A DNA stretch of 64,000 nt, taken from NCBI RefSeq assembly GCF_009937955.1, contig NZ_AP018439.1, positions 1,860,001 to 1,924,000 of the forward strand. The letters are read 5' to 3'. Shown piece after piece: positions 7,413 to 17,126 of the stretch. A program made the translations under genes and the position numbers. The DNA is from Undibacterium sp. KW1 (GTDB taxonomy: Bacteria > Pseudomonadota > Gammaproteobacteria > Burkholderiales > Burkholderiaceae_D). Positions within the stretch are counted from its first letter, which is position 1. Every line of letters begins with the position of its first letter. Below the pieces are notes generated by a model that was given only the letters and a program-made list of their open reading frames with translations, made no database searches and had not been told where the DNA came from.

Positions 7413-7782
7413 GGCTTATCCTGGGATGATTGCCTGTGCAAAAGCAATTAGTTTTAAATGCGCATTCAAAACTTAGCAGAAAATTTTCAATCAGGCAATT
7501 GTGATGATTTTTGATTATGCATTCACGCATTTGTTCAGTTTTTAATCCAGAAAATTGCTTATGTGTAATGCAATGCTTATTTATTTCAGTTGATGGCACT
7601 GTTTTCTCAATTTTTCTCACTTTAAGAAGTGATTTTAATTTGCGCAAAAACTGCTTTAAATAATAAGATGCCGAAAAGTAAATCCTTTTTGCTTGTATGC
7701 TGGCGTGGTTTTCATCAGGGATTGCTCTGTATAGGGGCTAATACATAATCGAAGTAACTCTTGCAATAAGGATGATAGGTAT
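7413..7782. other. Gene-free AT-rich stretch
   Basis: About 370 bases with no convincing gene separate the divergent VOC gene and the periplasmic protein gene. It must hold both promoters, but I saw no strong consensus element, dyad or repeat. Confidence 0.4.
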
Positions 7783-8478
7783 ATGAAATTGAATTCCCGG
7801 ACAATTTTATTGTTCTTGGCACTATGTAGTACTTTCTTTTCAGCGCATGTTTCTGCGATGAGCATGGTACGTTCATATGAAACCCTGATCCTGTTTGGAG
7901 GTGTTGAGCCAGATGATGCGGAGCGCTTTCGCAAGCATCTTGAAAAAGGGGTAGTCAGGCAAGTTGTTTTGAGTGAGAGCCCGATTGGTGATTTGAGAGC
8001 GGGTTATGCCATCGCTGAACTTATCGCTGCCAACAAAATCAATACGGCAGTTCAGGGAAATTGTTTTTCTTCTTGTGCGATCATTTTCATGGCTGGTGTG
8101 AAAAGACAAATGCTGGCAGGCAAAGCGCTCTCTCGCACACGCCTGGGCTTCCATGGCCCGCATAAAAAACAGACACATGAGGTCGCGGTGGCGGCGATTC
8201 CCCACTTGCGTGAATGGTTGCTGGCAGCAACGCAAGGTAAATTCCCCGAAGAGATATTGAATCGTGCGATGTATATAGATCGTGCTGGTGACATGATGCT
8301 GTTCTACTACCCTGGACAAAGCCGTTTTGGTGACATCCGTTTTTGCACTGAGGGTTCCATTCGTTGTGAAGGTGTAGAAGGCTACGACATTGTCAGTGTG
8401 GGCATCCTGACGACGGCTGAATTGCTGGATTCTGACAGTCTTGCCCCAGCGGCTTCCGGCAATAAGGCAAGTCAGTAA
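7783..8478 (+). CDS. Periplasmic ClpP/crotonase-like protein
   Basis: This 231-residue protein has a signal peptide (about 1-25, ending VSA). The mature part resembles the COG3904-type periplasmic proteins distantly related to ClpP/SppA: a beta-strand LFGGVEPDDAERFRKHLEK, then VVLSESPIGDLRAGYAIAEL, NCFSSCAIIFMAGVKRQM with a Ser-Ser-Cys turn where ClpP-like proteases carry their nucleophile, and LGFHGPH where the catalytic His would sit. A serine hydrolase role is plausible but unproven. The RBS AAGGATGATAGG precedes ATG 7783. It is followed 78 bases later by a STM3941-type gene. Confidence 0.65.
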   Translation: MKLNSRTILLFLALCSTFFSAHVSAMSMVRSYETLILFGGVEPDDAERFRKHLEKGVVRQVVLSESPIGDLRAGYAIAELIAANKINTAVQGNCFSSCAIIFMAGVKRQMLAGKALSRTRLGFHGPHKKQTHEVAVAAIPHLREWLLAATQGKFPEEILNRAMYIDRAGDMMLFYYPGQSRFGDIRFCTEGSIRCEGVEGYDIVSVGILTTAELLDSDSLAPAASGNKASQ

Positions 8479-8556
8479 GTTGTAGTCTCATGGGAAAAAT
8501 GCTTTTCTCTCTACTGTTGATCTGTTTGCAAATCTGCTTATAAATAAGGTGCACTG

Positions 8557-9144
8557 ATGAACCATGATTTGAATGTCGAAGACGAAAAGCGCATCGATTT
8601 AAGCAAGAGCAAATTACGCCTGTTGTTTGTCGGCTCGATCCTGTTTGTCGCAATGGGTATCTGGATGGTGCAATTGGATGTTGCTGACATCGAAGCGCAT
8701 AGCCGGTATAACAATCCTGTCATGATGCATGGCATAGGTGTAGTGGCTATCCTGTTTTTTGGGCTTTGTGCTGTGTTTGGTGCCAGAAAGTTGCTGGATA
8801 ACAGGCCGGGTCTGATATTGAATTCAGCCGGTTTACTCGATAACAGCAGTGCCGTTGCCACGGGCTTTGTACCCTGGTCTGAAGTTGTTGGATTCAGTAT
8901 TTTTGAAGTGCAACACCAGAAAACCCTGGTCGTCAGGGTGCGCGAGCCCGAGCGCTATGTCATGGCTGGTGGCATGTTCAAGCGCATGCTGAACCGCATG
9001 AATTACAAGCTCTGTGGTAGCGCGGTCGTCATTTCAGCCAATTCCCTGAAGCTGAGTTTTGTTGAGTTGCTGGAGATCAGTCATTCCTATTTTTACAAAT
9101 ATGGAAATTCGAGTGCCAAGTCTTTGGTGCCTACGCATGTTTGA
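8557..9144 (+). CDS. STM3941 family membrane protein
   Basis: This 195-residue inner-membrane protein has two transmembrane segments near the N-terminus (about 21-41 and 56-78) and a cytoplasmic PH-like beta domain (LDNRPGLILNSAGLLDNSS, then GFVPWSEVVGFSIFEVQHQK, and LVVRVREPERYV). This is the layout of the STM3941 family, whose role is unknown. AAGGTG precedes ATG 8557. The last 14 bases overlap the convergent gene ending at 9131. Confidence 0.8.
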   Translation: MNHDLNVEDEKRIDLSKSKLRLLFVGSILFVAMGIWMVQLDVADIEAHSRYNNPVMMHGIGVVAILFFGLCAVFGARKLLDNRPGLILNSAGLLDNSSAVATGFVPWSEVVGFSIFEVQHQKTLVVRVREPERYVMAGGMFKRMLNRMNYKLCGSAVVISANSLKLSFVELLEISHSYFYKYGNSSAKSLVPTHV

Positions 9145-9493
9145 GCTCAGTCTTGCATAATCTGCAGTGAGTGTCTACCGGGAAATTGGCCGCGCCACAG
9201 GCTGTACAGGGAATATTGTCAGACAGATTGGAGCGATCCTCCATTAATGCATAGATAATAAATGCCACTATATTCAATGGAATGAGTATCAGCCAGGCAC
9301 CTGAGCGCTTCTTTGCTTTTAAATAGAACCAACAGGCTGCTATAAGCACGCCATACAATACAAGCGCAAGTATGCCGGAATATATATCGCTCTTGGCTGG
9401 CCCTAATACATGACTGCGGTAAATGACTGTACACATTCCAGTGAGATAAATTGTGACAGCAAGATTGCGTTTTTTTATGTAACTTGGAATCAT
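9131..9493 (-). CDS. Membrane protein with C-terminal zinc ribbon
   Basis: This 120-residue protein has three to four hydrophobic segments (about 10-27, 38-58 and 68-86) followed by a cytoplasmic tail with a CxxC-x11-CxxC zinc ribbon (CTAC and CRLC). Such one-ribbon membrane proteins occur widely and their function is unknown; the ribbon may sense or organise a partner. Start ATG 9493 has only a weak ribosome site. It overlaps the 3' end of the STM3941 gene convergently by 14 bases. Confidence 0.7.
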   Translation of the reverse strand: MIPSYIKKRNLAVTIYLTGMCTVIYRSHVLGPAKSDIYSGILALVLYGVLIAACWFYLKAKKRSGAWLILIPLNIVAFIIYALMEDRSNLSDNIPCTACGAANFPVDTHCRLCKTELKHA

Positions 9494-9530
9494 GTTTGAA
9501 CATGTTTTTGAATGTTTGGGTAAATTAATT

Positions 9531-10229
9531 TTACCGCACTACGGCAATAATCGGCCCCAAATCTACGGTCACGTCATTCCTGTTGAGTTCCACTGAATAA
9601 ATGCCAGAGATACTGCCATCCAGATACAGGGCATCCTGGCAGTTCAGCGTGTCGTGAAAAAATATCGCCATCTCATAAAAATTGACAGGCTGTTCGCTGA
9701 TCACAAATATTGCTTTACTGCCGATGACACCAACACCGTTACGCTTCAGGCGTGAATTTGAATCGGGTTTGAATGCGGGATGTATGGCGCCGTTTCTCAG
9801 CAGTAGCGGGCCAGACTGGGTCGCCAGTAAAACATCCTTGGCCAGTGCCGGATATTCTGAGGATTCAACCACCTGCGGGCCTGATTTGCTGAGCAGGAAA
9901 ACGCCATTCGGTTTCAGGAAAAAATTTCCCCAGTTACTGCTCAAATTCAATCCAGATACCTGCTCTCCATTTTGTACAAACAAGCCCACAGGTGAATAGT
10001 CTGCATGGTACATGCCAGCATTCATCGCGAATAGCAGTTGCTTGTTGCGTGCTGCCAGTGAATTTTTTAGCTGCTCAAAGCGCCTGTATCCCTTGCCAGT
10101 TTCATCACGCAAGAATAACTGCAGCTCTTCATGTTCGGTATCTACAGTGATGACGGTGAAGCGTGGGTCAGCGGCCCGACACGTCAGGCTGAGTAGCAAG
10201 CACGCCAACAGCAATAAGATTTTTTTCAT
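9531..10229 (-). CDS. Phosphodiester glycosidase family (DUF2233) exported protein
   Basis: This 232-residue protein has a signal peptide (1-19, ending CRA/AD). The mature part is a single phosphodiester glycosidase domain as in DUF2233/NAGPA proteins: LLFAMNAGMYHADYSPVGLF near 65-84, GVGVIGSKAIFVIS near 165, ALYLDGSISGIY near 203. The Asn-Ala-Gly-Met and Leu-Asp-Gly-Ser motifs are family hallmarks. It likely trims a phosphodiester-linked sugar at the cell envelope; the substrate is unknown. No strong ribosome site lies directly before ATG 10229. A 9-base repeat array lies 43 bases upstream. Confidence 0.85.
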   Translation of the reverse strand: MKKILLLLACLLLSLTCRAADPRFTVITVDTEHEELQLFLRDETGKGYRRFEQLKNSLAARNKQLLFAMNAGMYHADYSPVGLFVQNGEQVSGLNLSSNWGNFFLKPNGVFLLSKSGPQVVESSEYPALAKDVLLATQSGPLLLRNGAIHPAFKPDSNSRLKRNGVGVIGSKAIFVISEQPVNFYEMAIFFHDTLNCQDALYLDGSISGIYSVELNRNDVTVDLGPIIAVVR

Positions 10230-10271
10230 GCAGGATAAATCCGGGAGTTTTTTGCGACTTTGATTTTACAC

Positions 10272-10325
10272 TGCCTCCTATGCCTCCTATGCCTCCTATG
10301 CCTCCTATGCCTCCTATGCCTCCTA
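10272..10325. repeat. Six perfect 9-base tandem repeats
   Basis: Six exact copies of TGCCTCCTA are followed by a partial seventh. Read on the minus strand the unit is TAGGAGGCA, so each copy presents a perfect AGGAGG anti-anti-Shine-Dalgarno core. The array sits between the stop of the solute-binding gene (10359) and the start of the DUF2233 gene (10229) in the direction of their transcription. A perfect short array is likely to vary in copy number between strains. Confidence 0.9.
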
Positions 10326-10358
10326 TGCCTCTCGCCCGGAAACAAGTTTCATGGAGAT

Positions 10359-11075
10359 TTACTTGTATCGTTTTTCGATGGCAGCGCTGGTACCATCCTT
10401 GTCCATCTCCCTCAATATTTGGTTCCATTTATCAATTTTTGCTTGTGATATCGTGGTATTGCAAGCCAGGTACATTTCGGTCTGATTAAAGGTGAACAAC
10501 TGGACTACCATCTTGGTCAGGCCTTGTTGCTTGAGTATTTCCCAACCCAGTAACTCTCCGCTGGCCCAGAAGTCAAAGCGCCCTGCCAGCATCTTGCGCG
10601 GGTTGTCGGCATCCGTGCTGGCCAGTTCGGTATTGAAACCCTTGAGTGAAAAATACTCTGCAATGGCATCATTGCGGTAAGAGCCTATGGTGTATATGCG
10701 CAAGTCTTCCAGGGTTTTGGGGTGACGGGTATCGTCGGCCCTGGCGAAGATGACCCAGTTGTTTTTGACCAGCGGGCCCACCCATTTGTAAAGTTGTTCA
10801 CGGCCAGGTGTACGTGAGGTTGAGAAAACGCAGGTGTCAGGATTGTTCTGCGCCATTTGTATCGATCTTGCCCAGGGGTAAGCCGTGATACTGTATTTTT
10901 CACCGGCGCGTCGCATAAGCTCCTGCACCTTTTCGGTCGATAGCCCAGTCACTTCACCTGTTTTGGGGTTGGCGATATTAAAGGGAGGGTAGTCCTCGGT
11001 GACCAATATTTCTGAGCGGCAATGCAGGGGCAGGGAAATGCCGAGAATGAAGATGCAAAAACGCAGGATAGCCAT
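10359..11075 (-). CDS. Periplasmic solute-binding protein, family 3
   Basis: This 238-residue protein has a signal peptide (1-21) and the SBP_bac_3 fold of amino-acid-type binding proteins: EILVTEDYPPFNIANPKTGE at the start, GLSTEKVQELMRRAGEKYSI, AYPWARSIQMAQNNPDTCVF, then a second lobe from about 105. No ABC transporter genes lie nearby. Orphan proteins of this kind are numerous in Oxalobacteraceae, and many do not have a known ligand. AGGGGG precedes ATG 11075. A second, similar orphan lies at 55723-56514. Confidence 0.85.
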   Translation of the reverse strand: MAILRFCIFILGISLPLHCRSEILVTEDYPPFNIANPKTGEVTGLSTEKVQELMRRAGEKYSITAYPWARSIQMAQNNPDTCVFSTSRTPGREQLYKWVGPLVKNNWVIFARADDTRHPKTLEDLRIYTIGSYRNDAIAEYFSLKGFNTELASTDADNPRKMLAGRFDFWASGELLGWEILKQQGLTKMVVQLFTFNQTEMYLACNTTISQAKIDKWNQILREMDKDGTSAAIEKRYK

Positions 11076-11246
11076 GTTGCCCCCTACAATGTCTGCACAT
11101 CAGCAGACCTGATATTGGCCCTTTGGATATATGTAGCACAAAGCTTGAGGTGACCTGGCCTGGTCACCTGCTTGTTTTATGTCAACAGAATACGCAGTAC
11201 TACATTCTTACAGGATAGGATATCTGCGCAACTTTGCGATGTTTTT

Positions 11247-13183
11247 CTATCTGGCCACGTGATGCGAGGCGCGCTTGCCATTTCTGTAGGTGTACAAAGT
11301 CAGGGCCGGTTGCCGGATGTCGCCGTTGTCGTCAAAAGAGATCAGGCCTGTGACGCCGTTGTACCTGACACCTTTTATGTAAGCCAGGTATTTGGATGGC
11401 TCGACAGAGCCGGCCCTTACCATGGCGGCAGCCAGTGCGTAGAACGCGTCATATACATAAGGTGCATAAACTTGGACATCCATGCCAAAGCGATCCTTGT
11501 ACACGCGCCTGAATTCTCTGAGCGTTGCCGTACGGCTAGCTTCAACGCCTCCAGCTTCTGCGCAGTACACTTGGTCATTGCGTATGGCGTCATTTGACAG
11601 CCTTGGCAGATCAGCAGTGCAAATGCCGTCGCCGCCAACAAATTTGACATTCACACCTTGTGCTGCCAATTGTTGAAGTAGAGGACCAGCCTGACTGTCC
11701 ATGCCGCCAAAAAAGACCAGATCTGGGTTGCTGCTCTTGATGGCCGCGACCTCTGCGCTGAAGTTGGTTGCTTTATTGTGGACGGTCTGGACGTTGACGA
11801 TAGTAGCGCCTCCTGCCTCGGCTGCGCGCTTGAATGCGTATGCAATACCTGCTCCGTACATGGTATTGTCGTCAATGACGGCAATCTTGCGTGCTACCAG
11901 GTCCTGGGTCGCCACTTTTGCTATCAGACTTGCCAAAGCCTCGTCGTTGGCAACCATGCGAAAGGTCGTATTGAATCCTTGTCTGGTGAATTGTGGATTG
12001 GTCGCCGATGGCGATATTTGTGGTATCCCTGCCTGAAAATACACCTCCGAAGCGGGAATGGAGGTGCCAGAGTTTAAATGACCTACCACGCCTTTGACCC
12101 GCATGCTGACCAGTCTTTGGGTTGCGCTTACTCCCATTCTGGGGTCTGCGCCATCATTTTCCGTGATTAACTCAAACTTCGTTACCTGACCACCGATGAC
12201 GATGTTCATGGAATTTAAATCTTCAATCGCCATTTTTGCGCCATTTTCATTATCGCGTCCAAGATGTGCGATGGCTCCGGTAAGTGGCCCCACATGTCCC
12301 AGGCGTACCAGACGGGTACCTGGAATGCTGGCAGCTTGCTGGTTGCCCCTGAATTCTTGTTGCCCACTTTCAGGTTGGGCGGTGGCGGGTGGTTTTCTGG
12401 ACTGCGATTCGGATTCTTTACGTTTGTCGTCTACTGTTCCTACGACCAGATAAACGGCCTCTTCAGCCATTTCGGCAACTTCTTCCCTGGATTTGGCAGT
12501 TTTCACAGGTGCACGCAATATCTGGTCTCTGATTTGCCTGGTTCCTGCGATCATGGCAAGCAGGTATTGGACTTTGACCGCATAATTAACGTTTTGCCCA
12601 ACCTCACCTTGCCTCTCCAGCATGTATATGTCACTGAGCTTAGACACAATAACGCCGACGACGTAGCCACGGCTGTCAAGCAATGGGCCACCAGAATTGC
12701 CTGGTTGTATGGGGGTGCTGATTTGGAAATTGCGGATATCGTCACCTTGACCGCTCTCTGCTGTCAGCGTGCCATTGGTAAATTTGGCTTCAGCACCCTG
12801 GATACCAACATTAGGAAAGCCCAGGGTCGAGACTTCTGAACCCCTGCGAATTTTCTGATTGGATTCCAGATAGAGTGGGGCGGTTGCCTTGTCTATGCTC
12901 AATGTGGCCAGATCATTGACAGGGTCTTTACCAACTATCTGTGCCGGAAAAGCTTTTTTTTGTTTTGATCAAGAACAAAAAGCTCTTTTGCGCCGTCGAT
13001 CACATGAAAATTTGTCACGAGATGGCCGTTTTTGGTGATGGCGAATGCAGTACCAGTTGATACGGAGGCTCTGGCCTAGGAATCAGCGGCTACGAGCAGC
13101 ATGCTGCAAAGAAAAATCAGGCTGGTCGTGTAAAGAGCGGATTTGATGAACGAACACACGTGGTCAATCTTCGTTTTGATCAT
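11247..13183 (-). pseudogene. Trypsin-like protease fused to LIV-binding domain, 5' end broken
   Basis: The full frame would start at ATG 13183: signal peptide, then a trypsin-like S1C domain with the His (TNFHVIDGA), Asp (DPVNDLATL) and Ser (PGNSGGPLL) motifs, and from about 200 a periplasmic Leu/Ile/Val-type binding domain (RLGHVGPLTGAIAHLGRDNE, GVVGHLNSGTSIPASEVYF, GVTGLISFDDNGDIRQP). An amber TAG interrupts the signal peptide/linker near 13078, and a run of eight A's (12954-12961 on the plus strand) is one base short of in-frame. Downstream of that, 551 codons starting from TTG 12902 are intact and keep the Ser but not the His or Asp motif. Protease-sensor fusions of this type are poorly known. 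Confidence 0.75.
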
Positions 13184-13372
13184 ATGCTTTAGAGGTGACT
13201 GGGTTGCGGAATCTTGCAAGCAAGAGTATTGCTTACTTTATCAATTGCTACAAGTACAAGCTGCGACACCCACATTTGCCTGTGACAGGAAAATGCCATG
13301 ACTCTGGGCTCGTTCTGTTCCCGGCGAAGAAGCACGGCAGGCACTCGCCTGGTTTTGCTTCATTTCTCAGTC

Positions 13373-16342
13373 TCAACGGGACATCTGGCCCATACCTGTG
13401 CGGGGACTGCAGCGGGTTTCTCTTTGCTCAATATTGAGCAGGGTTTGCTGAAACTGACTTTTCCAGACGTCACCCTGGACATGGGTTCTGCATGGGATTT
13501 CACTGCTGGCTGACCTGGTATTGCCGAGTTCTGTCCGCGCCTTGTGCAGTGCTTCTTGCAATTGCCCTGCAATTTTGCTTGCTTCTTCCTGTTCACCCTT
13601 TGCACGCAGCGTTTCTATCAGCATCAGCATCAACTCTGATTGCTGAAAATCTATCGGCTGGGCACGCCGCATGAATAGATCTGTCAGCCAGTTGCCAGTA
13701 CCAGGTACCGGTGATTGCGCGAGAGCCAGGGCTTCCAGCCTGGCCTGGTTATAGTCTTTCTGGTGCATGGCGATGGTCCATTTGATCTGGTGGATGTCGC
13801 GCACGACGATATCCACCCCTGTTTGCTGCTTTGGATGGTATGCCAGAGACTTGAGCATGTCCTGAGCAGCAGCAAATTTTTTGAGATTCAGCAATAGCCA
13901 GGCCCGATCACTCTTTAACATGCGGCAGAGAATATTTTCCGTGTCTTTGCTTGCGCAAGAAAAATTTTCATCTGCGGTGCGCAATTGATTTTCTGCATCT
14001 TCAGCCCTGCCTATTTTATAGTAGGCGCGCGCAAGCATCTGCCTTGCTTGCAGTAACTCCGTGTCATCTGCTTTTTTGTCTTTTGCAAGCAGGTTGACGA
14101 CTTCTTCTTTCAAGCTCAGTTGTGCGGGATTTTCTGTATCGATATCGCGTGCCTGCAAAACTTCTGCCAGCAAACGTGCGTCACGTCTTTCACCTTGCTC
14201 ACGCAGTCTTGCACGCAGGACGGCTTCTGCTTCCTGCAGATAGTTGGCGATGTCTGTATCGTTTTTCTTTGCGTTTTCAGTGTCATCCAGCTCTGACCAT
14301 TCACGTATTGCGTTTGCCATTGCCAGCGCCGCATCTGCATGCAGATAGGTTGGCTGCAACGAGTTATTATTTTCAGCGTAATACATTTTGGCGATACGCA
14401 AAGCATCTTCAGGGTCAGCTTCCCTGGCCTCATCCAGTACAGACCTGAGTATGTCTGCTCTTTCACTACCTTGCGCGGCAGAGATTTTCTCAGCTCTTGC
14501 CTGTCTTTGCTTCATCCTTTCTTCTTGCCAGGAACGTTCATCATCCCTGTTTGCATGGTCGCTGATTGCCACGGGCTTGCTGGCATCGTCTGAGGCCAGC
14601 AATGCAGACATGCCCTGATACGTCATGCTCGTCATGACGGATGGTGCAGTGTAGAACATGGCAAACAAGGCGGCCAGCGGCAAAATAATGCAGGCCAGAT
14701 ACAAAGCCATACCTGCACTACTTTCTTTCCAGCCGGGCAGGCCACCAAGGTAGCGCGACAATATGGTTTGACCCACGGTCAGTTTACTGGCGTAACTCCA
14801 TTTGCTGAATTTTTCTTGACTCAGAAAATCAAATAAATCAGCCGCCGCCTGAGAAAAGTTTTTTTCCTTTCCTGGTGCACTGACATTTTGCCTGGATAAA
14901 AGTGCAGCCGCGCTGGCGAATTTGTATTGAAACTGTGCGCCGATAAGCGCAAACATGCCTATGCCAGCCAATACTTTATCGCCGGTGTATAGGCCATATC
15001 CCAGCAGGGCAAGGCCACTGCACAAAGCAAATAAAAAACGCAACCAGGGCAATCGGGCCATGAGCAAAAGCTCTATCACCCGACCACCATCGAGTGGCAA
15101 TAAAGGCAGGAGATTAAATCCATTCACCATGAAAGATGCCATCGTCGCCATCGACAGAAGTGGTCCCCATGCCGTATTGAGTATGCCTGGTTCCCTGAAT
15201 ATCAAGGCCATGCCGGCCAGAGATAATAGCAGGCCAGGCAGAGGGCCTGCCAGATAGACCAGCAAATGTGTCAGAGGACGGGCTTCATGTTTTTCTCCAC
15301 TGGTGATGCCTCCCATACCTGGTACAAAAAATACCTGTACATCGCGAAATCCTGCCATTTTCATTGCCAGCCAGTGCCCGCTTTCATGCAAGGCAATGAC
15401 AGCGCCAATGACAATGGCACCCGCAATGCCCCACCACCAGGTACCCAATGCGAGAAATAACAAAGCTGACAATGCAAAGCTTGAATATTGATACCAGCGT
15501 GGTGCCCGCATTGAGCGCAAGGTGCATAGCGAGCGTATGAAAGCATGGCGGTCGCGCAAGCGAAGTGCCTTGTTCAAACGCTCTCCGTCAATATTCGCCA
15601 AAGTGCTGGCTGCGTCTGATCTTGACAGAGATTTCATGGATTTATGTGTGCTCTCTCTGCGCAATTGCCACGCCAGTTTCAGGGCGGGCCACAGGCGGAA
15701 ACCATAAATATTTTCTTCGCCGCGCTGGTCTCGTTGATATATTTTGCCTTCTCTTTCCAGTCTTACCAGCCAGCGTTCGGCCAGGTTCTGGGAAATTCCC
15801 GGGGCATCGGCAGGGTCACTGCGTTGCACGGTAATCAGCTCGCGCACATGTAAATGCGTTGCCAGTTGTCCCGCCAGATTGCCACTCTTGTCGCTGATGG
15901 CGCTGACCCTTGAAGGGTAAGGTATTCTGGTTTGCAAAGAACCATTGATTGTCAGTAAGGTTTTTCCATCGACATAGGTATTCCATAGAAAAACTGTGTA
16001 GAGACTTGAATCAAGCAGCGACTCGTTCGGATAAACCTCAGCCAGCACATCTTGCGCCAGATGGTGATAGACATCGCAATAACTGGCTGGAATATCTTCG
16101 GATGCAATGATCGAGCGCTCACGCCAGCTGTGCATGTAGCGGAACCCGGCTTGCTCCATTTCAGTGCGGGCTGCTTCAAGTATGGGTAAAAGTCCGCCGC
16201 TGGCTGTACGCAGGCAGGGCGTTTTGCGTGGTGTCCATAATGGTAATTTTAGTAAGCGGTTGGCGCTTACCAGCAGGGTTGCGGCCTGCAAAAGCAAAAT
16301 AACGACAATCAGTGTTATGCCCACACTCAACAACAGGTCCAT
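13373..16342 (-). CDS. M50-type membrane metalloprotease with long C-terminal helical repeat region
   Basis: This 989-residue inner-membrane protein has one N-terminal TM, a soluble domain (about 40-280), then a site-2-protease core: HESGH (about 319-323, within VIALHESGHWLAMKMAGF) and LDGG (about 417-420, within NLLPLLPLDGGR), which supply zinc ligands. Further TM segments surround the core and reach to about 570. The rest is a long, charged, mostly helical region with TPR-like repeats (ARAYYKIGRAEDAENQLRTA). It may regulate proteolysis inside the membrane. I start at ATG 16342, which places a TM at the N-terminus; a TTG at 16438 would add 32 residues. Its substrate is unknown. Confidence 0.8.
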   Translation of the reverse strand: MDLLLSVGITLIVVILLLQAATLLVSANRLLKLPLWTPRKTPCLRTASGGLLPILEAARTEMEQAGFRYMHSWRERSIIASEDIPASYCDVYHHLAQDVLAEVYPNESLLDSSLYTVFLWNTYVDGKTLLTINGSLQTRIPYPSRVSAISDKSGNLAGQLATHLHVRELITVQRSDPADAPGISQNLAERWLVRLEREGKIYQRDQRGEENIYGFRLWPALKLAWQLRRESTHKSMKSLSRSDAASTLANIDGERLNKALRLRDRHAFIRSLCTLRSMRAPRWYQYSSFALSALLFLALGTWWWGIAGAIVIGAVIALHESGHWLAMKMAGFRDVQVFFVPGMGGITSGEKHEARPLTHLLVYLAGPLPGLLLSLAGMALIFREPGILNTAWGPLLSMATMASFMVNGFNLLPLLPLDGGRVIELLLMARLPWLRFLFALCSGLALLGYGLYTGDKVLAGIGMFALIGAQFQYKFASAAALLSRQNVSAPGKEKNFSQAAADLFDFLSQEKFSKWSYASKLTVGQTILSRYLGGLPGWKESSAGMALYLACIILPLAALFAMFYTAPSVMTSMTYQGMSALLASDDASKPVAISDHANRDDERSWQEERMKQRQARAEKISAAQGSERADILRSVLDEAREADPEDALRIAKMYYAENNNSLQPTYLHADAALAMANAIREWSELDDTENAKKNDTDIANYLQEAEAVLRARLREQGERRDARLLAEVLQARDIDTENPAQLSLKEEVVNLLAKDKKADDTELLQARQMLARAYYKIGRAEDAENQLRTADENFSCASKDTENILCRMLKSDRAWLLLNLKKFAAAQDMLKSLAYHPKQQTGVDIVVRDIHQIKWTIAMHQKDYNQARLEALALAQSPVPGTGNWLTDLFMRRAQPIDFQQSELMLMLIETLRAKGEQEEASKIAGQLQEALHKARTELGNTRSASSEIPCRTHVQGDVWKSQFQQTLLNIEQRETRCSPRTGMGQMSR

Positions 16343-16718
16343 CCCAATTTCCACCCAATTCTCCACGCGCAAAGTATCAGCAGCATTGTCAGCTAAATAG
16401 TGTGAAATTGCGAGTACATGAATAGAATTAGGGTGCAATTCAATCGGATAGATGACTGAAATTGCATGAAACCTGCGCCTTACTGCGTTACTTTTTTCAT
16501 TTCGATAATAATTATGAAATCAGTTCCTGCAAATGCAGGAATCACATGTCCTGCATGTTCTTATGCAATTTGCATTGAGCCAGCGTTGTTATGATCTGGA
16601 CATATGATCGCGCCAGTATAAAAATATAAATGGATGTAGCCATGAACAGGCATTTGCCGGGAAATGGCCAATCAAATCGCCAGCTTCAATCAAGCTTCAT
16701 GCCGCTGTCAAGGCAGTA

Positions 16719-17108
16719 TCAATATTGTGCTGCGATGATTTCTATCTCCAGCAAAAAACCTGGCTTGACCAAGGCTGGTGTGATCATCAGCATGGATGTC
16801 GGGCGCGCATCTCCAAGATAATGACTGCGTACCTTGACGTACTCCGCGATGTCGGATTCTCTGGTCAGATAGTGAGTCACTTTGACGATATCCGCCATTG
16901 TCATCTTGCTGCTTTCCAGCATGCGGACAATATTGCGCCAGGCAAGATCGGCCTGGCCGATAATGTCGTCTGGCAAATTGCCGTCCTCATCCAGGCCTGG
17001 TGTGCCCGAGGTAAATAACCACCGGGCATGACCAGACACTTCTTGCGCATCGGTGTATTTGCCGATCTGGCTGACGATGCCGATATTGTGGGGAATATGC
17101 ATGTTCAT
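16719..17108 (-). CDS. RidA family protein
   Basis: This 129-residue member of the RidA/YjgF/UK114 family removes reactive imines/enamines or serves related metabolic steps. The hallmark order is visible: GHARWLFTSGTPGLDEDGNL, DIIGQADLAWRNIVRMLESS, DIVKVTHYLT, YVKVRSHYLGDARPTSMLMI and LLEIEIIAAQ. The conserved Arg (in DARPTS) and Glu near the end that bind the substrate carboxylate are present. It is divergent from an ArsR-type regulator with dyads between them, so that regulator may control it. Confidence 0.92.
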   Translation of the reverse strand: MNMHIPHNIGIVSQIGKYTDAQEVSGHARWLFTSGTPGLDEDGNLPDDIIGQADLAWRNIVRMLESSKMTMADIVKVTHYLTRESDIAEYVKVRSHYLGDARPTSMLMITPALVKPGFLLEIEIIAAQY

Positions 17109-17126
17109 CTTTCGTTGTGGATAGTG

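Noticed and set aside
7405..7647. Minus-strand open frame upstream of the VOC gene
   Set aside because: Overlaps the VOC start, has no ribosome site and an unlikely residue composition.
10168..10428. Minus-strand frame encoding Gly-Gly-Ile repeats
   Set aside because: The repeat reads through the 9-base array by chance; the frame overlaps two real genes on both sides.
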